Assembly: GCA_023411575.1 (NCBI GenBank)
Contig: JAEYOP010000031.1
Location: forward strand, 21,022-85,021
Reading direction: 5' to 3'
DNA from: Bacillota bacterium
GTDB lineage: Bacteria; Bacillota; Clostridia; Acetivibrionales; DTU013
Length of the DNA: 64,000 nucleotides
Under the pieces are notes generated by a model that saw only the letters and a list, made by a program, of their open reading frames with translations, was not told the origin of the DNA and made no database searches. Made by a program: the position numbers and the translations under genes. Numbering within the stretch: the first letter of the stretch is position 1; the number at the start of each line of letters is the position of its first letter. Positions 52,104 to 60,746 of the stretch are shown here, one piece after another.

Positions 52104-53003
52104 TTATAGAAATGCGCTGATAAAAATCAGCAGCGTATTCGCTCCCATAATAATTATATAATTCCGGATCGAAAGGATGAATGTCTCCTCTTTTTCCTGT
52201 TTCCTGAAAAACAGGCTGATGTTCTTCTGAACCGGGAATAGGGTCAGCAGGAAAAGCAGGCAAAGAGGCGGCAGGATCCCCGATACTACCATGACTATGT
52301 TTGCCGCGTATGTAAGATAATAAGTCCCGGCCAAAAGGTAAAGCGCCTTACGTCCCAGGTAGTAAGGAAGCGTATAGCGTCTTACCGCAACATCTTTCTC
52401 CACATCGCAGATATTGTTTGCCAGCATGATGTTCGCCGTCGTGCAGATCGGAGCCACCGACAGCATCAGCAGGGTAAAGAACGGCCATATCGCCAGGCTG
52501 AACCCGATTTTTTCCCATCCGAGGCTCAGGGTCAGGAAGGTCCCCTCCTGCATGTTGATGTAAAGCAGGATGAACGGGATGAATAAACCGTAAAATACGC
52601 CCGATAATACCTCTCCCAAAGGCTGCCTGGAGATGGGTACGGGACCGTAGGTATACAGCACTCCGCACAGGAAACAAAGCCCGCCGAGCAGCAGGATGAC
52701 AATATCCGTGATATACGCCAGGTACAGGCCCAGCGCGGTGCTGATGCCAAAAAGCACATAAATGATCCGCAGCGCGGTCTTCCGGTCAAATTGCAGCGTC
52801 TGGCCGTTTGTTTTCGTGTCGATGTAATTGTTGATCGCCGTCGTCGTCAGGTCGAACAGAAACATGGACGCAAAGAACACAAGGGTCCTTTTCCAGTTGA
52901 TCTGCTGGTCCTTGTAGAAAAGAAAGGCCAGTGTCATGAAAAACGCAAACAGGCTTGTGATTTTGGTCTTTATCTCAACATAGCTTAAAAATCGGCTGAT
53001 CAT
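52104..53003 (-). CDS. dmkA: UbiA-family prenyltransferase (DmkA, demethylmenaquinone synthesis)
   Basis: About 299 aa, eight to nine membrane segments. The two Asp-rich prenyl-diphosphate sites are visible as NNYIDTKTNG (about residue 58-67) and NNICDVEKD (about 194-202). It attaches a polyprenyl chain to 1,4-dihydroxy-2-naphthoate as MenA does. In FLEET loci this paralogue makes a separate demethylmenaquinone pool. Start ATG 53003 follows AGGGTGGAG. It is directly downstream of dmkB. Confidence 0.88.
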   Translation of the reverse strand: MISRFLSYVEIKTKITSLFAFFMTLAFLFYKDQQINWKRTLVFFASMFLFDLTTTAINNYIDTKTNGQTLQFDRKTALRIIYVLFGISTALGLYLAYITDIVILLLGGLCFLCGVLYTYGPVPISRQPLGEVLSGVFYGLFIPFILLYINMQEGTFLTLSLGWEKIGFSLAIWPFFTLLMLSVAPICTTANIMLANNICDVEKDVAVRRYTLPYYLGRKALYLLAGTYYLTYAANIVMVVSGILPPLCLLFLLTLFPVQKNISLFFRKQEKEETFILSIRNYIIIMGANTLLIFISAFL

Positions 53004-53017
53004 GCGCTCCACCCTCT

Positions 53018-53995
53018 TTAGAAAACCTGGAAGGCCTTGTCCAGAATCGCCTGCAGGCCATTTCGCTTGTATTCCGTCATTTCCAGCCCGTCCATGGTCT
53101 TGACGAATTTGTTATAATACTTTTTGGCGATCCTCCTGGTGTAGGAAATACCGCCTGTACGGGAAACGGCTTCATTGATCTGGCCCCTCGTCACCTCGTG
53201 GTTCCTGGCCTTTTCCTTGAAGCCCAGCAGGTTCGACAGGGCATGGATCAGCGGAAGGGTCACCACATCCTGCTCGAAGTCCGATTGAACCGGCTTTTTC
53301 GCAACGCTTTCCGTGGCCTCGAAATCCATGCAATCGTCGATCAACTGGAACATCATGCCTACATGCCGGCCCATGCGCCGGTACTGGCACAACTCCTTTT
53401 CGCCGCAGCCGGCCATCACCGCTCCCGCATGGAAGGAAGCCTCAAACAGCGCCGCTGTTTTCCCGGATATGATTTTAAGATAGCGGTACACGGACAGGTC
53501 GAAATTGCCGTTGTTCAGATGCTGGCTCAGCTCCCCGAAGCACACCCTGGATATATAGTCGGGCAGATCCAGATTGAGATAATCCTGCTTGTTCGGAACG
53601 GACGAAGCGATCCGCAGTGCAACGCATAAAAGATAATCCCCGCAAATGACCGCGGTTTTCTTTCCATACTTCTTCTGAAGGGTAGGATTTCCACGGCGCA
53701 TGTCCGCGTCATCAATCACGTCGTCATGGACGAGAGTGGCCAGATGCAGAATCTCCACGGCCGCCGCACTTTTCACCGCATTGGGATGAATCCGGTTTTC
53801 CCCGTCCAGGGCGCAAGTGAGCAAGGAAACGGCCCGGATAAACTTCCCTCTCGCCCCCGTCAGGTGGCTTGTAAACTCCCGTATGACGGACGGCGAGCCG
53901 GTCAAGGCCCTGTCCACTTCGTTTCGGACGAGCTCCAACGCTTCCTCGTAGCTATATGCTGTTGTCGCTTCCGTCCTCCCCTTTTCCTCAGTCAT
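53018..53995 (-). CDS. dmkB: Polyprenyl diphosphate synthase (DmkB)
   Basis: About 325 aa, trans-isoprenyl synthase fold. First Asp-rich motif LVHDDVIDDADMRRG (about 88-102), second motif LIDDCMDFE (about 220-228), GDYLLCVALRIASSVP and KTAALFEASFHAGA in between. It makes the side chain for the quinone prenylated by DmkA. Start ATG 53995 overlaps the end of ndh2 by 8 bases; a TTG at 54019 is less likely. Confidence 0.9.
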   Translation of the reverse strand: MTEEKGRTEATTAYSYEEALELVRNEVDRALTGSPSVIREFTSHLTGARGKFIRAVSLLTCALDGENRIHPNAVKSAAAVEILHLATLVHDDVIDDADMRRGNPTLQKKYGKKTAVICGDYLLCVALRIASSVPNKQDYLNLDLPDYISRVCFGELSQHLNNGNFDLSVYRYLKIISGKTAALFEASFHAGAVMAGCGEKELCQYRRMGRHVGMMFQLIDDCMDFEATESVAKKPVQSDFEQDVVTLPLIHALSNLLGFKEKARNHEVTRGQINEAVSRTGGISYTRRIAKKYYNKFVKTMDGLEMTEYKRNGLQAILDKAFQVF

Positions 53996-56039
53996 TATAG
54001 AGATACCACTTTCTTGCAAACCGTACTTTCTTCCACTTTTCCTTCAGCCAGGGCATTGCGTAGTAATCCAGTCCAAGGGTTCTGCCTGCGCCGACCAGAA
54101 CGGCTATCGCCGCAAAGATCATCCAGAAGGTGCCCAGGTACAACCCCGTCGTGGTGACGAACATTGCCTGCAGGATCAGCGAAGCCGCCGATGCCGGCGT
54201 TGAAAACAGTCCGCCGATCAGCGCAAGGCCGATCAATATTTCCGCCAGTACGATGAAGATCTGCATGAACATCTGCATGCCGGTGCTGGGTAGGATGAAT
54301 TTGTCCAGAAAGCTGTTCATCAACGGAATGTCAATTTTAAACGCATAGTCGCTGATGGTCGATTCGGCAAGGCTTTTGCCGCTGACAAAAATCAGCCGGA
54401 ACAACCCGAGGAAATCAAAATTCATCAATACCGTGCCGATGGCCTTGGCTGCCTCCGCCCCGCCTTCGGCCGCCCCTGCGGTGCCTGTGGCCGCTGTCAC
54501 GGCGTCTACGGCTTTTGCCACGACCTCCCCGGCCTTCGCAGCGGTTTCCCCCGCCGCCGTCGCTGCGCTCGTTCCGTCCGTCGCTCCGCCGCTGACGCCC
54601 TTGAGGATGCTTTCGTACCAGCCCGCCGCTCCGCTGAAAAATCCGGTTAGCTTGGGCGAATCGAACCAGCCCTCGACGATCTTCATGATTCCTTCAAACA
54701 CCCACACCGCGCCCAGGAAAATACGGAGGGGCACAAGCAGGAAGCTTGGGGTCCTGTTGGAAAGATGCCCGCCGACAAAGCTCCTGCAATGGCGGATCGT
54801 GAAAAACTCATGCTTCAGGTAGCTGAAAACCTTGTTCCAGCCCAGCACCTGGATATAATAAATCACATTGATAAAATGCTTGACAAACATGGCAAAAAAC
54901 GAAGGAAGGCTGAACATCCTCTTGGGCGTGCCCACATGAGCCACCCCGTACCGCCCGCCGATGCTGACCATGATTCCATGGAAAGCCGGCTGGTATTCCT
55001 CCATTTTGCCCTGCCCGGTAATGGCGCAGATAATATTGTGGGCAGCCGTGTCCGCGCTGTGCTCGCAGTTTTCCACCACCAGCGGCACCGGCCGTTCCTC
55101 TCCCTTCGGCGTGTACAGCATACTGTCCCCGACAACATAAACGCTCTCATTGTCCAGCGACCGCAGGTACGGATCCAGCATGATGCGTCCCCTTCCGCCG
55201 GACTGGAGCACCTGAGCCGCCTTCGACGTAATTTCGGAGGCTTCCACCCCTGCCGCCCAGATTACCGTACCGGTGCTTTCCTTCTTCGCCGCACCGTTGA
55301 CCTTGTATTCGATATAATCTTTTCCAATGCTCATAACGCCCGTATTGAGCAGGATACGGACGCCCATTTTCCGCAGCCGCTTTTCCACTTTTACCGAAAG
55401 CTTCTCCGGCAGCGCCGGAACCGTCCGGGTCAATACGTCGATCACGGAAATCGATACCAGCTCCCGGCCGATCTCATACTGGTCGCACAGGACCGGAACA
55501 TATTCCGCCAGCTCGCCCGCCATCTCCGCTCCGGTAAAGCCGGCGCCGACAATGTGGAACGTCAGCAGGCGTCTCTTTTCCTCCGGGTTGGCTTCTATGA
55601 CCGCTTTCCGGAAAGAGCCCAGAATCTGTTCCTTCAGCTTGACGGAGTCCTCGTAGGACCAAAGCATAAAGGCATTTTCGCTGGCTCCCTCCACGCCGAA
55701 AAAGGTCGGCTTCGAGCCCGCGGAGAGGACCAGATAGTCATAGCCGTAGGTTTCTTTGTTTCCCGTCACGAGTTTTTTGTCAAAGTCGATATGACTCACC
55801 CTGTCATGCTTGACAATGACCTTCCTGCCGGCAAAAACCCTCTTCAGGCTGATCCGTATGCTTTCCTCGTCCACCCTGCCCGCCGCAACCTCGTGCAGCT
55901 CCGTGAGCATGGTGTGGAAAGGATTTTTATCAATGATCGTGATGGTCACATCCGAATTCTTCCGGAATCTCTTTTCCAGCTTTTTTGCCGTCAAAACGCC
56001 GGAATAACCCGCTCCGACAATAACAATTCTTTTGTTCAT
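53988..56039 (-). CDS. ndh2: Type II NADH dehydrogenase with C-terminal membrane domain (Ndh2)
   Basis: 683 aa, far longer than ordinary NDH-2 (about 400). FAD motif VGAGYSGVLTAKKLE at the N-terminus, NADH motif IVGAGFTGAEMAGELAE (about 163-180), VYVVGDSMLY (about 302). After the catalytic domain (to about 425) come membrane segments with DoxX-like pattern (FLGAVWVFEGIMKIVEGW; ILIGLALIGGLFSTPASAAS; TFWMIFAAIAVLVGAGRTLG) separated by an Ala/Gly/Thr-rich linker (about 495-545). This extra domain is typical of the Ndh2 of FLEET loci, where it feeds a separate demethylmenaquinone pool. Start at ATG 56039. First gene of the operon. Confidence 0.92.
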   Translation of the reverse strand: MNKRIVIVGAGYSGVLTAKKLEKRFRKNSDVTITIIDKNPFHTMLTELHEVAAGRVDEESIRISLKRVFAGRKVIVKHDRVSHIDFDKKLVTGNKETYGYDYLVLSAGSKPTFFGVEGASENAFMLWSYEDSVKLKEQILGSFRKAVIEANPEEKRRLLTFHIVGAGFTGAEMAGELAEYVPVLCDQYEIGRELVSISVIDVLTRTVPALPEKLSVKVEKRLRKMGVRILLNTGVMSIGKDYIEYKVNGAAKKESTGTVIWAAGVEASEITSKAAQVLQSGGRGRIMLDPYLRSLDNESVYVVGDSMLYTPKGEERPVPLVVENCEHSADTAAHNIICAITGQGKMEEYQPAFHGIMVSIGGRYGVAHVGTPKRMFSLPSFFAMFVKHFINVIYYIQVLGWNKVFSYLKHEFFTIRHCRSFVGGHLSNRTPSFLLVPLRIFLGAVWVFEGIMKIVEGWFDSPKLTGFFSGAAGWYESILKGVSGGATDGTSAATAAGETAAKAGEVVAKAVDAVTAATGTAGAAEGGAEAAKAIGTVLMNFDFLGLFRLIFVSGKSLAESTISDYAFKIDIPLMNSFLDKFILPSTGMQMFMQIFIVLAEILIGLALIGGLFSTPASAASLILQAMFVTTTGLYLGTFWMIFAAIAVLVGAGRTLGLDYYAMPWLKEKWKKVRFARKWYLYND

Positions 56040-56124
56040 GTTTACACCCGCCTCTATGTTTCTATAGTATATTCTCGCAGACACGAATTTTATTGTCAAT
56101 AATTTAACATTAAATTATTGAAAT

Positions 56125-56152
56125 ATTTTAATACTTGAATTCAGTTGTTCAA
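56125..56152 (-). promoter_or_regulatory. Possible promoter of the FLEET-like operon
   Basis: Minus strand TTGAAC (56152-56147), 16-base spacer, TAAAAT (56130-56125), 86 bases before ndh2. A second TTGACA (56099-56094) and TATACT (56071-56066) lie nearer but are 22 bases apart, too far for a good sigma-A promoter. Confidence 0.4.
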
Positions 56153-56193
56153 GTCCTCTGTCTTATTTCCCTAAAATAACTGTTTTAAAACAG
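56133..56193. repeat. Palindromes upstream of ndh2
   Basis: CTGTTTTAAAACAG (56180-56193) is a perfect 14-bp palindrome; CTTGAA-N8-TTCAAG (about 56134-56153) is an imperfectly spaced inverted repeat overlapping the possible -35. Both sit in the gene-free stretch 56040-56345 and could bind a redox or flavin-responsive regulator. Confidence 0.4.
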
Positions 56194-56263
56194 GATGCCT
56201 CTTGTATATTTTGTTTGAATTATCCGGATATAATGCACGGCGGTAAACCGGTCCTTTCGAAAG

Positions 56264-56290
56264 GAAAAAGAGCCTGATATGCTCAAGCCC
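56264..56290 (-). terminator. Weak terminator after glyS
   Basis: Minus strand GAGC-N7-GCTC followed by TTTTT (56269-56265), about 60 bases after the glyS stop. The stem is only 4-5 bp; an adjacent CCTTTCGAAAGG palindrome (56253-56264) may extend the structure. Confidence 0.4.
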
Positions 56291-56345
56291 TTTCTGTTCC
56301 TGTCAACCATGCATCCTGTCGGTCGTACCTGCCATTCAATGCGGA

Positions 56346-57734
56346 TCAAAACTCGAATTTTTTCTCGAAATAAGCTTCCAGATCCTCTATCTTGATTCTT
56401 TCCTGCGTCATGGTGTCGCGGTCCCGGACCGTTACGCTGGCATCCTCCAGGGAATCGAAATCAAAGGTGATGCAGAAGGGCGTGCCGATTTCATCCTGCC
56501 TCCTGTAGCGCTTGCCGATGCTGCCGGTCTCGTCGTATTCGCAGACGTACTTCTTCGTTAATTGCCCATACACCTTGAACGCATCCTCACCCAGCTTCTT
56601 CGACAGCGGCAGCACGCCGATCTTCACCGGCGCGATCGCCGGGTGGAAATGCATGACCGTCCGGACGTCGCCTTCGGCCACCTCTTCCTCGTCATAGGCG
56701 TCGCACAGGAACGCGAGGGTTACCCTGTCGGCTCCGAGGGAGGGCTCTATACAGTAAGGAACGTATTTTTCATTGGTGGTCGGATCGAAATAGGACAGAT
56801 CATCCTTCGAATGCTCCATATGCTGCTTCAGGTCGAAGTCGGTCCGGTCGGCAATGCCCCACAGCTCGCCCCAGCCGAAGGGGAATTTGAATTCGATGTC
56901 CGTGGTCGCGTTGCTGTAGTGAGACAATTCTTCCTTCTGGTGATCCCGCAGCTTCAGGTTCTCCGACTTCAGGCCCAGGTTCAGCAGCCACTTGTAGCAG
57001 TAGTCCTTCCAGTAGCCGAACCATTTCAGGTCCGTGCCCGGCTCGCAGAAGAATTCCAGTTCCATCTGCTCGAATTCGCGGATCCGGAAGATGAAGTTGC
57101 CCGGGGTGATTTCATTTCGAAAGGACTTGCCGATCTGGCCGATCCCGAAAGGAATCTTTTTCCTTGTGGTCCGCTGGACATTCTTGAAATTGACGAAAAT
57201 ACCCTGGGCCGTTTCAGGCCGGAGGTAAACCTCCGCCTTGGAGTCTTCGGTAACGCCCTGGAAGGTCTTGAACATCAGGTTGAACTTGCGGATCTCCGTA
57301 AAGTTGCCGGCGCCGCAGTCCGGGCATTTCACGCCCTTTTCCTTGATGTAGTCCATCAACTGCTCGTTCTTCCATCCGTCTACGGAAAGGGTTATCCCGT
57401 TTTCCTTGTTCCAGTCCTCGATCAGCTTATCGGCCCTGTGCCTCGTCTTGCAGTCCTTGCAGTCGATCAGCGGATCGCTGAAGCCGCCCACATGGCCGGA
57501 TGCCACCCAGACCTGCGGATTCATGAGGATCGCACAGTCTACGCCTACATTATAGGTGCTTTCCTGCACGAACTTTTTCCACCAGGCCTTTTTTACGTTG
57601 TTTTTCAGTTCAACGCCCAGCGGACCGTAATCCCAGGAATTCGCAAGGCCGCCGTATATATCGGAACCCGGATATACAAACCCTCTGTTTTTACAAAGCG
57701 CTACGATCTTTTCCATTGATTTTTCAGTTAACAT
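56346..57734 (-). CDS. glyS: Glycine--tRNA ligase (homodimeric type)
   Basis: 462 aa, class II synthetase. Visible: RGFVYPGSDIYGGLANSWDYGPLG at the N-terminus (motif split here across 24 residues of the family signature), a Cys-rich zinc site (KCPDCGAGNF, CKDCKTRH), motif 2 GIGQIGKSFRNEITPGN and motif 3 region GADRVTLAFL, then an anticodon-binding C-terminal domain (IGKRYRRQDEIGTPFCITFD). GGGAGGC precedes the ATG. It lies about 80 bases after coaBC on the same strand; there is no T-box leader in that gap. Confidence 0.96.
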   Translation of the reverse strand: MLTEKSMEKIVALCKNRGFVYPGSDIYGGLANSWDYGPLGVELKNNVKKAWWKKFVQESTYNVGVDCAILMNPQVWVASGHVGGFSDPLIDCKDCKTRHRADKLIEDWNKENGITLSVDGWKNEQLMDYIKEKGVKCPDCGAGNFTEIRKFNLMFKTFQGVTEDSKAEVYLRPETAQGIFVNFKNVQRTTRKKIPFGIGQIGKSFRNEITPGNFIFRIREFEQMELEFFCEPGTDLKWFGYWKDYCYKWLLNLGLKSENLKLRDHQKEELSHYSNATTDIEFKFPFGWGELWGIADRTDFDLKQHMEHSKDDLSYFDPTTNEKYVPYCIEPSLGADRVTLAFLCDAYDEEEVAEGDVRTVMHFHPAIAPVKIGVLPLSKKLGEDAFKVYGQLTKKYVCEYDETGSIGKRYRRQDEIGTPFCITFDFDSLEDASVTVRDRDTMTQERIKIEDLEAYFEKKFEF

Positions 57735-57816
57735 GGTGTAAAGCCTCCCATTTTATTTTATAGAACAAGCCTATTGTCCTTTTTAGCCTTTTTGCTGTTT
57801 AGACCTTCCTGCTCTT

Positions 57817-59025
57817 TTAGAGCTTCCGGTCCATCCAGGCCCTGATCTCGTCCCAGATCCGGTGGGCCGCCGCCTTCTTGCTCATCAGCGGAAGCTCGGC
57901 GACGGAGCCGTCCCGCTTCACCAGCTTGATGATGTTGGTATCCGTTTCGAAGCCTGCGCCTTCCATTGTAACATCATTTGCAATGATCATGTCCAGGTTT
58001 TTCGCTTCGATCTTCTTCCGGGCGTTCTCCATCAGGTCATTGGTCTCCGCGCACGCTCCGACAAGGATTCTGCCTTCTTTGCGGCCGCCCAGCTCCTTCA
58101 GGATATCCGGGTTCTTTTCCAGCCGGAGGGTCATTTCGTCGTCCTTTTTCTTTATCTTGACGTCCGATACCTGGGCGGGCCTGTAATCGGCCACCGCAGC
58201 CACCATGACAATGATGTCGCAGGCTTCGTAGTTGTCCAGAACGGCGGCTCGCATCTCTTCCGCCGTCAGCACGGAAATCACTTCGGCGCCCGCCGGGCTT
58301 TCAACCGAAACGGGCCCGGATATCAGCACGACTTCCGCACCGCGTTCCAACGCCGCTTCCGTAACCGCATACCCCATTTTCCCGGAAGAGCGGTTGGTGA
58401 TGTAACGGACCGGGTCAATGGGTTCCCTCGTCGGTCCTGCGGTGACAAGCACCTTCAGCCCTTCGAGGTCCCTTTCGGGCGCCAGGACGCCTGCCGCCGC
58501 TTCTACTATAGCCGCCGGTTCGGGCAGCCGGCCCTTGCCGGACAGGCCCTCTTCCGCCATCGCGCCGGTATCCGGCTCCATGAACAGATACCCGAGGGCT
58601 TTCAACGCTTCGATGTTTCTTTGAACAATCGGATTGGCGTACATATTGAAGTTCATCGCCGGAACGACCAGCACGGGGGACTTTGTCGCCATGACCGTCG
58701 TACTGAGCATGTCGTCCGCAATTCCGCAGGCAAGCTTCCCGATTATGTTGGCCGACGCTGGCGCGACTAGGAACAAATCCGCCTTCTGGGCCAGGGAAAT
58801 ATGCCTTATGTCCCACTGGGACGGTTCTTCAAACATATCGGTGACAACGGGCCTGTGGGAAATCGAACGGAAAGTGAGCGGAGCGACAAACTTCTGCGCA
58901 TTCGCCGTCATAATGACGTCCACCGTCGCCCCAAGCTTCTTCAGCCTGCTGACGACATCAACCACCTTGTAGGCAGCGATCCCGCCGCATACGCCCACGA
59001 CTACCGATTTGCCCTTCAAATTCAC
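57817..59025 (-). CDS. coaBC: Bifunctional phosphopantothenoylcysteine decarboxylase/synthase
   Basis: 402 aa, two domains. CoaC (N-terminal): flavoprotein with GVCGGIAAYK, the catalytic His in SISHRPV, VPAMNFNMYANP (PASANIIGK). CoaB (C-terminal): TAGPTREPIDPVRYITNRSSGKMG (split signature at about 195-218) and the CTP site ILVGACAETND. It catalyses two steps of coenzyme A synthesis. Start is GTG 59025 after AAGGCGGTG. Follows rpoZ in the usual order. Confidence 0.96.
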   Translation of the reverse strand: MNLKGKSVVVGVCGGIAAYKVVDVVSRLKKLGATVDVIMTANAQKFVAPLTFRSISHRPVVTDMFEEPSQWDIRHISLAQKADLFLVAPASANIIGKLACGIADDMLSTTVMATKSPVLVVPAMNFNMYANPIVQRNIEALKALGYLFMEPDTGAMAEEGLSGKGRLPEPAAIVEAAAGVLAPERDLEGLKVLVTAGPTREPIDPVRYITNRSSGKMGYAVTEAALERGAEVVLISGPVSVESPAGAEVISVLTAEEMRAAVLDNYEACDIIVMVAAVADYRPAQVSDVKIKKKDDEMTLRLEKNPDILKELGGRKEGRILVGACAETNDLMENARKKIEAKNLDMIIANDVTMEGAGFETDTNIIKLVKRDGSVAELPLMSKKAAAHRIWDEIRAWMDRKL

Positions 59026-59130
59026 ACGATCACCGCCTTTGCTTATAAAAAAACAAGGTTAAGGTAAAAGATGTTTTCAACCTTAGCCCTGCGACTGTCC
59101 TTACCCCTTGTATGCATTCTATTCGGCGCC

Positions 59131-59337
59131 TTATTTGATGCCGCTTTTTGTCCTGACGTACGTGATCTTGTCTTCGTTGATTTCGTTCAAGGCTACCGTT
59201 ACAGGCTTTTCAGAGACGCACCTGGTCAGCTTGTGCGCTCCGTCCGCCAGCTGCCTTGCCCTTTTGGCAGTAGCAACCACAAGCGTATACCTGCTGTCTA
59301 CTTTACTCAACAGTGAACTGAGTGGTGGATATATCAT
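59131..59337 (-). CDS. rpoZ: RNA polymerase omega subunit
   Basis: 68 aa. Begins MIYPPLSSLLSKVDSRYTLV, with VVATAKRARQL (the conserved core) and KPVTVALNEI. AGGAGGG lies 6-7 bases before ATG 59337; an in-frame ATG at 59409 overlaps remA. It follows remA by 16 bases with no gmk in between. Confidence 0.9.
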   Translation of the reverse strand: MIYPPLSSLLSKVDSRYTLVVATAKRARQLADGAHKLTRCVSEKPVTVALNEINEDKITYVRTKSGIK

Positions 59338-59353
59338 TATAAACCCTCCTGAA

Positions 59354-59635
59354 TTATTGTTCTTCCTCAATATCATCATTATCGTCAACGGCGTCCGTTT
59401 CCTTGACATTCAGTCTGTGGGCAACCGTTTCCGGCTGTACCGCGGAAAGGATGATATGGTCGCTGTCCGTAATGATGACGGCTCTGGTCCTTCTGCCATA
59501 GGTGGCGTCGATCAGCATTCCCCTGTCCCTCGCCTCCTGTATGATCCTCTTAATGGGCGCTGATTCAGGACTGACGATCGCGACAAGCCTGTTTGCCGAA
59601 ACGATGTTGCCAAAACCGATGTTTATCAGCTTCAT
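59354..59635 (-). CDS. remA: Extracellular matrix/biofilm regulator RemA (DUF370)
   Basis: 93 aa. Begins MKLINIGFGNIVSANRLVAI, with the conserved VSPESAPIKRIIQEAR and DATYGRRTRAVII. RemA is a DNA-binding regulator of biofilm and osmoprotection genes in Bacillus; in Clostridia it is widespread at this locus. Start ATG 59635 has an AAGGAG site about 9 bases upstream. Lies between yicC and rpoZ. Confidence 0.93.
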   Translation of the reverse strand: MKLINIGFGNIVSANRLVAIVSPESAPIKRIIQEARDRGMLIDATYGRRTRAVIITDSDHIILSAVQPETVAHRLNVKETDAVDDNDDIEEEQ

Positions 59636-59674
59636 TAAAAATTCTCCTTTCATTCCGGTTAACGCCCCGGACTG

Positions 59675-60553
59675 CTATTCGATATTTTGTATCTGCTCTC
59701 TGATTTTTTCTATTTCACTCTTTATTTCCACTACATTCCGGGTGATGGTCAGATCGTTTGCCTTTGAACCGATCGTATTGATCTCCCTGTTCATTTCCTG
59801 GATCAGGAAATCCAGCTTGCGTCCGACGGGCTGATTCATGGAAAGCGCTTCCCTCATCTGACCGATATGGCTTGCAAGCCTTACAAGCTCTTCGTCGATG
59901 CTGCAGCGGTCCGCAAAAACCGCGACCTCCATCGCGATCCTGTTCTCATCGATGGTCTGCTGGTCGAGCAGGTCCCGGATCCGGGATTCCAGCTTGGTTT
60001 TATACTCCTTCGGCACTTCCGGCGCACGCTTGGAAATCTCGGCGATAATTCCCTCTATGTAAGTCGCCCTGTCCAGCAGAACCGCCTTAAGCCCTTCGCC
60101 CTCGTTTTCCCTCATTCTGACCAGGGAGGCAAGGGCATTTTCGACCGCCACCTTCAGCAGCGACCATAGAAGCTCTTCGTCCTCTTCCGTCTGCTCCACC
60201 TTCAGCACATCCGGGAATTTGGAGATCAGGGAAACGGAGATATCGTCCTTTAACCCGAACCGGTCCCTTAAAGCCTCAACCGCCGATATATAGGTCTTTG
60301 CAAGGACTTCGTCAAAATTGACGCTTTTGGAATCGTCGCTGTAATTGAAATAGGTAACAAATACGTCGATCTTTCCCCTGGATATGCCCTTCCCTACCAA
60401 CTCCCGCACTTTCTCCTCCAGGAAGCCGATCTGCCGGGGCATCTTGATGAAAACATCCGAATACCGGTGGTTCACCGTCTTGATCTCAACGGTGAATTCC
60501 TTGCCGTCCTGTGCATATTCGCCGCGGCCAAAGCCGGTCATGCTCTTTATCAT
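59675..60553 (-). CDS. yicC: YicC-family endoribonuclease
   Basis: 292 aa. N-terminal MIKSMTGFGRGE and C-terminal GRKLDFLIQEMNREINTIGSKANDLTITRNVVEIKSEIEK (split across the conserved domain, both ends intact). YicC/YloC proteins degrade small RNAs. Start ATG 60553 after AGAGGT; earlier codons to 60604 lie in the leader. First clear start of the yicC-remA-rpoZ-coaBC group, about 190 bases after the rsmE stop. Confidence 0.92.
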   Translation of the reverse strand: MIKSMTGFGRGEYAQDGKEFTVEIKTVNHRYSDVFIKMPRQIGFLEEKVRELVGKGISRGKIDVFVTYFNYSDDSKSVNFDEVLAKTYISAVEALRDRFGLKDDISVSLISKFPDVLKVEQTEEDEELLWSLLKVAVENALASLVRMRENEGEGLKAVLLDRATYIEGIIAEISKRAPEVPKEYKTKLESRIRDLLDQQTIDENRIAMEVAVFADRCSIDEELVRLASHIGQMREALSMNQPVGRKLDFLIQEMNREINTIGSKANDLTITRNVVEIKSEIEKIREQIQNIE

Positions 60554-60746
60554 AAATAACCTCTGCGAACTCCTTATCCGTAACGGTTCATTGCTTGCAA
60601 CCAAAACGGTTCATCTCACATAATCAATACGTATTATAACACAAACAAGGAGAATTGAAAGGCTGTTTTTGCATTTTTATTAATTTTTTTAAATTATGCA
60701 GCTTTTTCTCCCGTTTACTCCAATTTTCTTTCTATGTTTCCCTATC

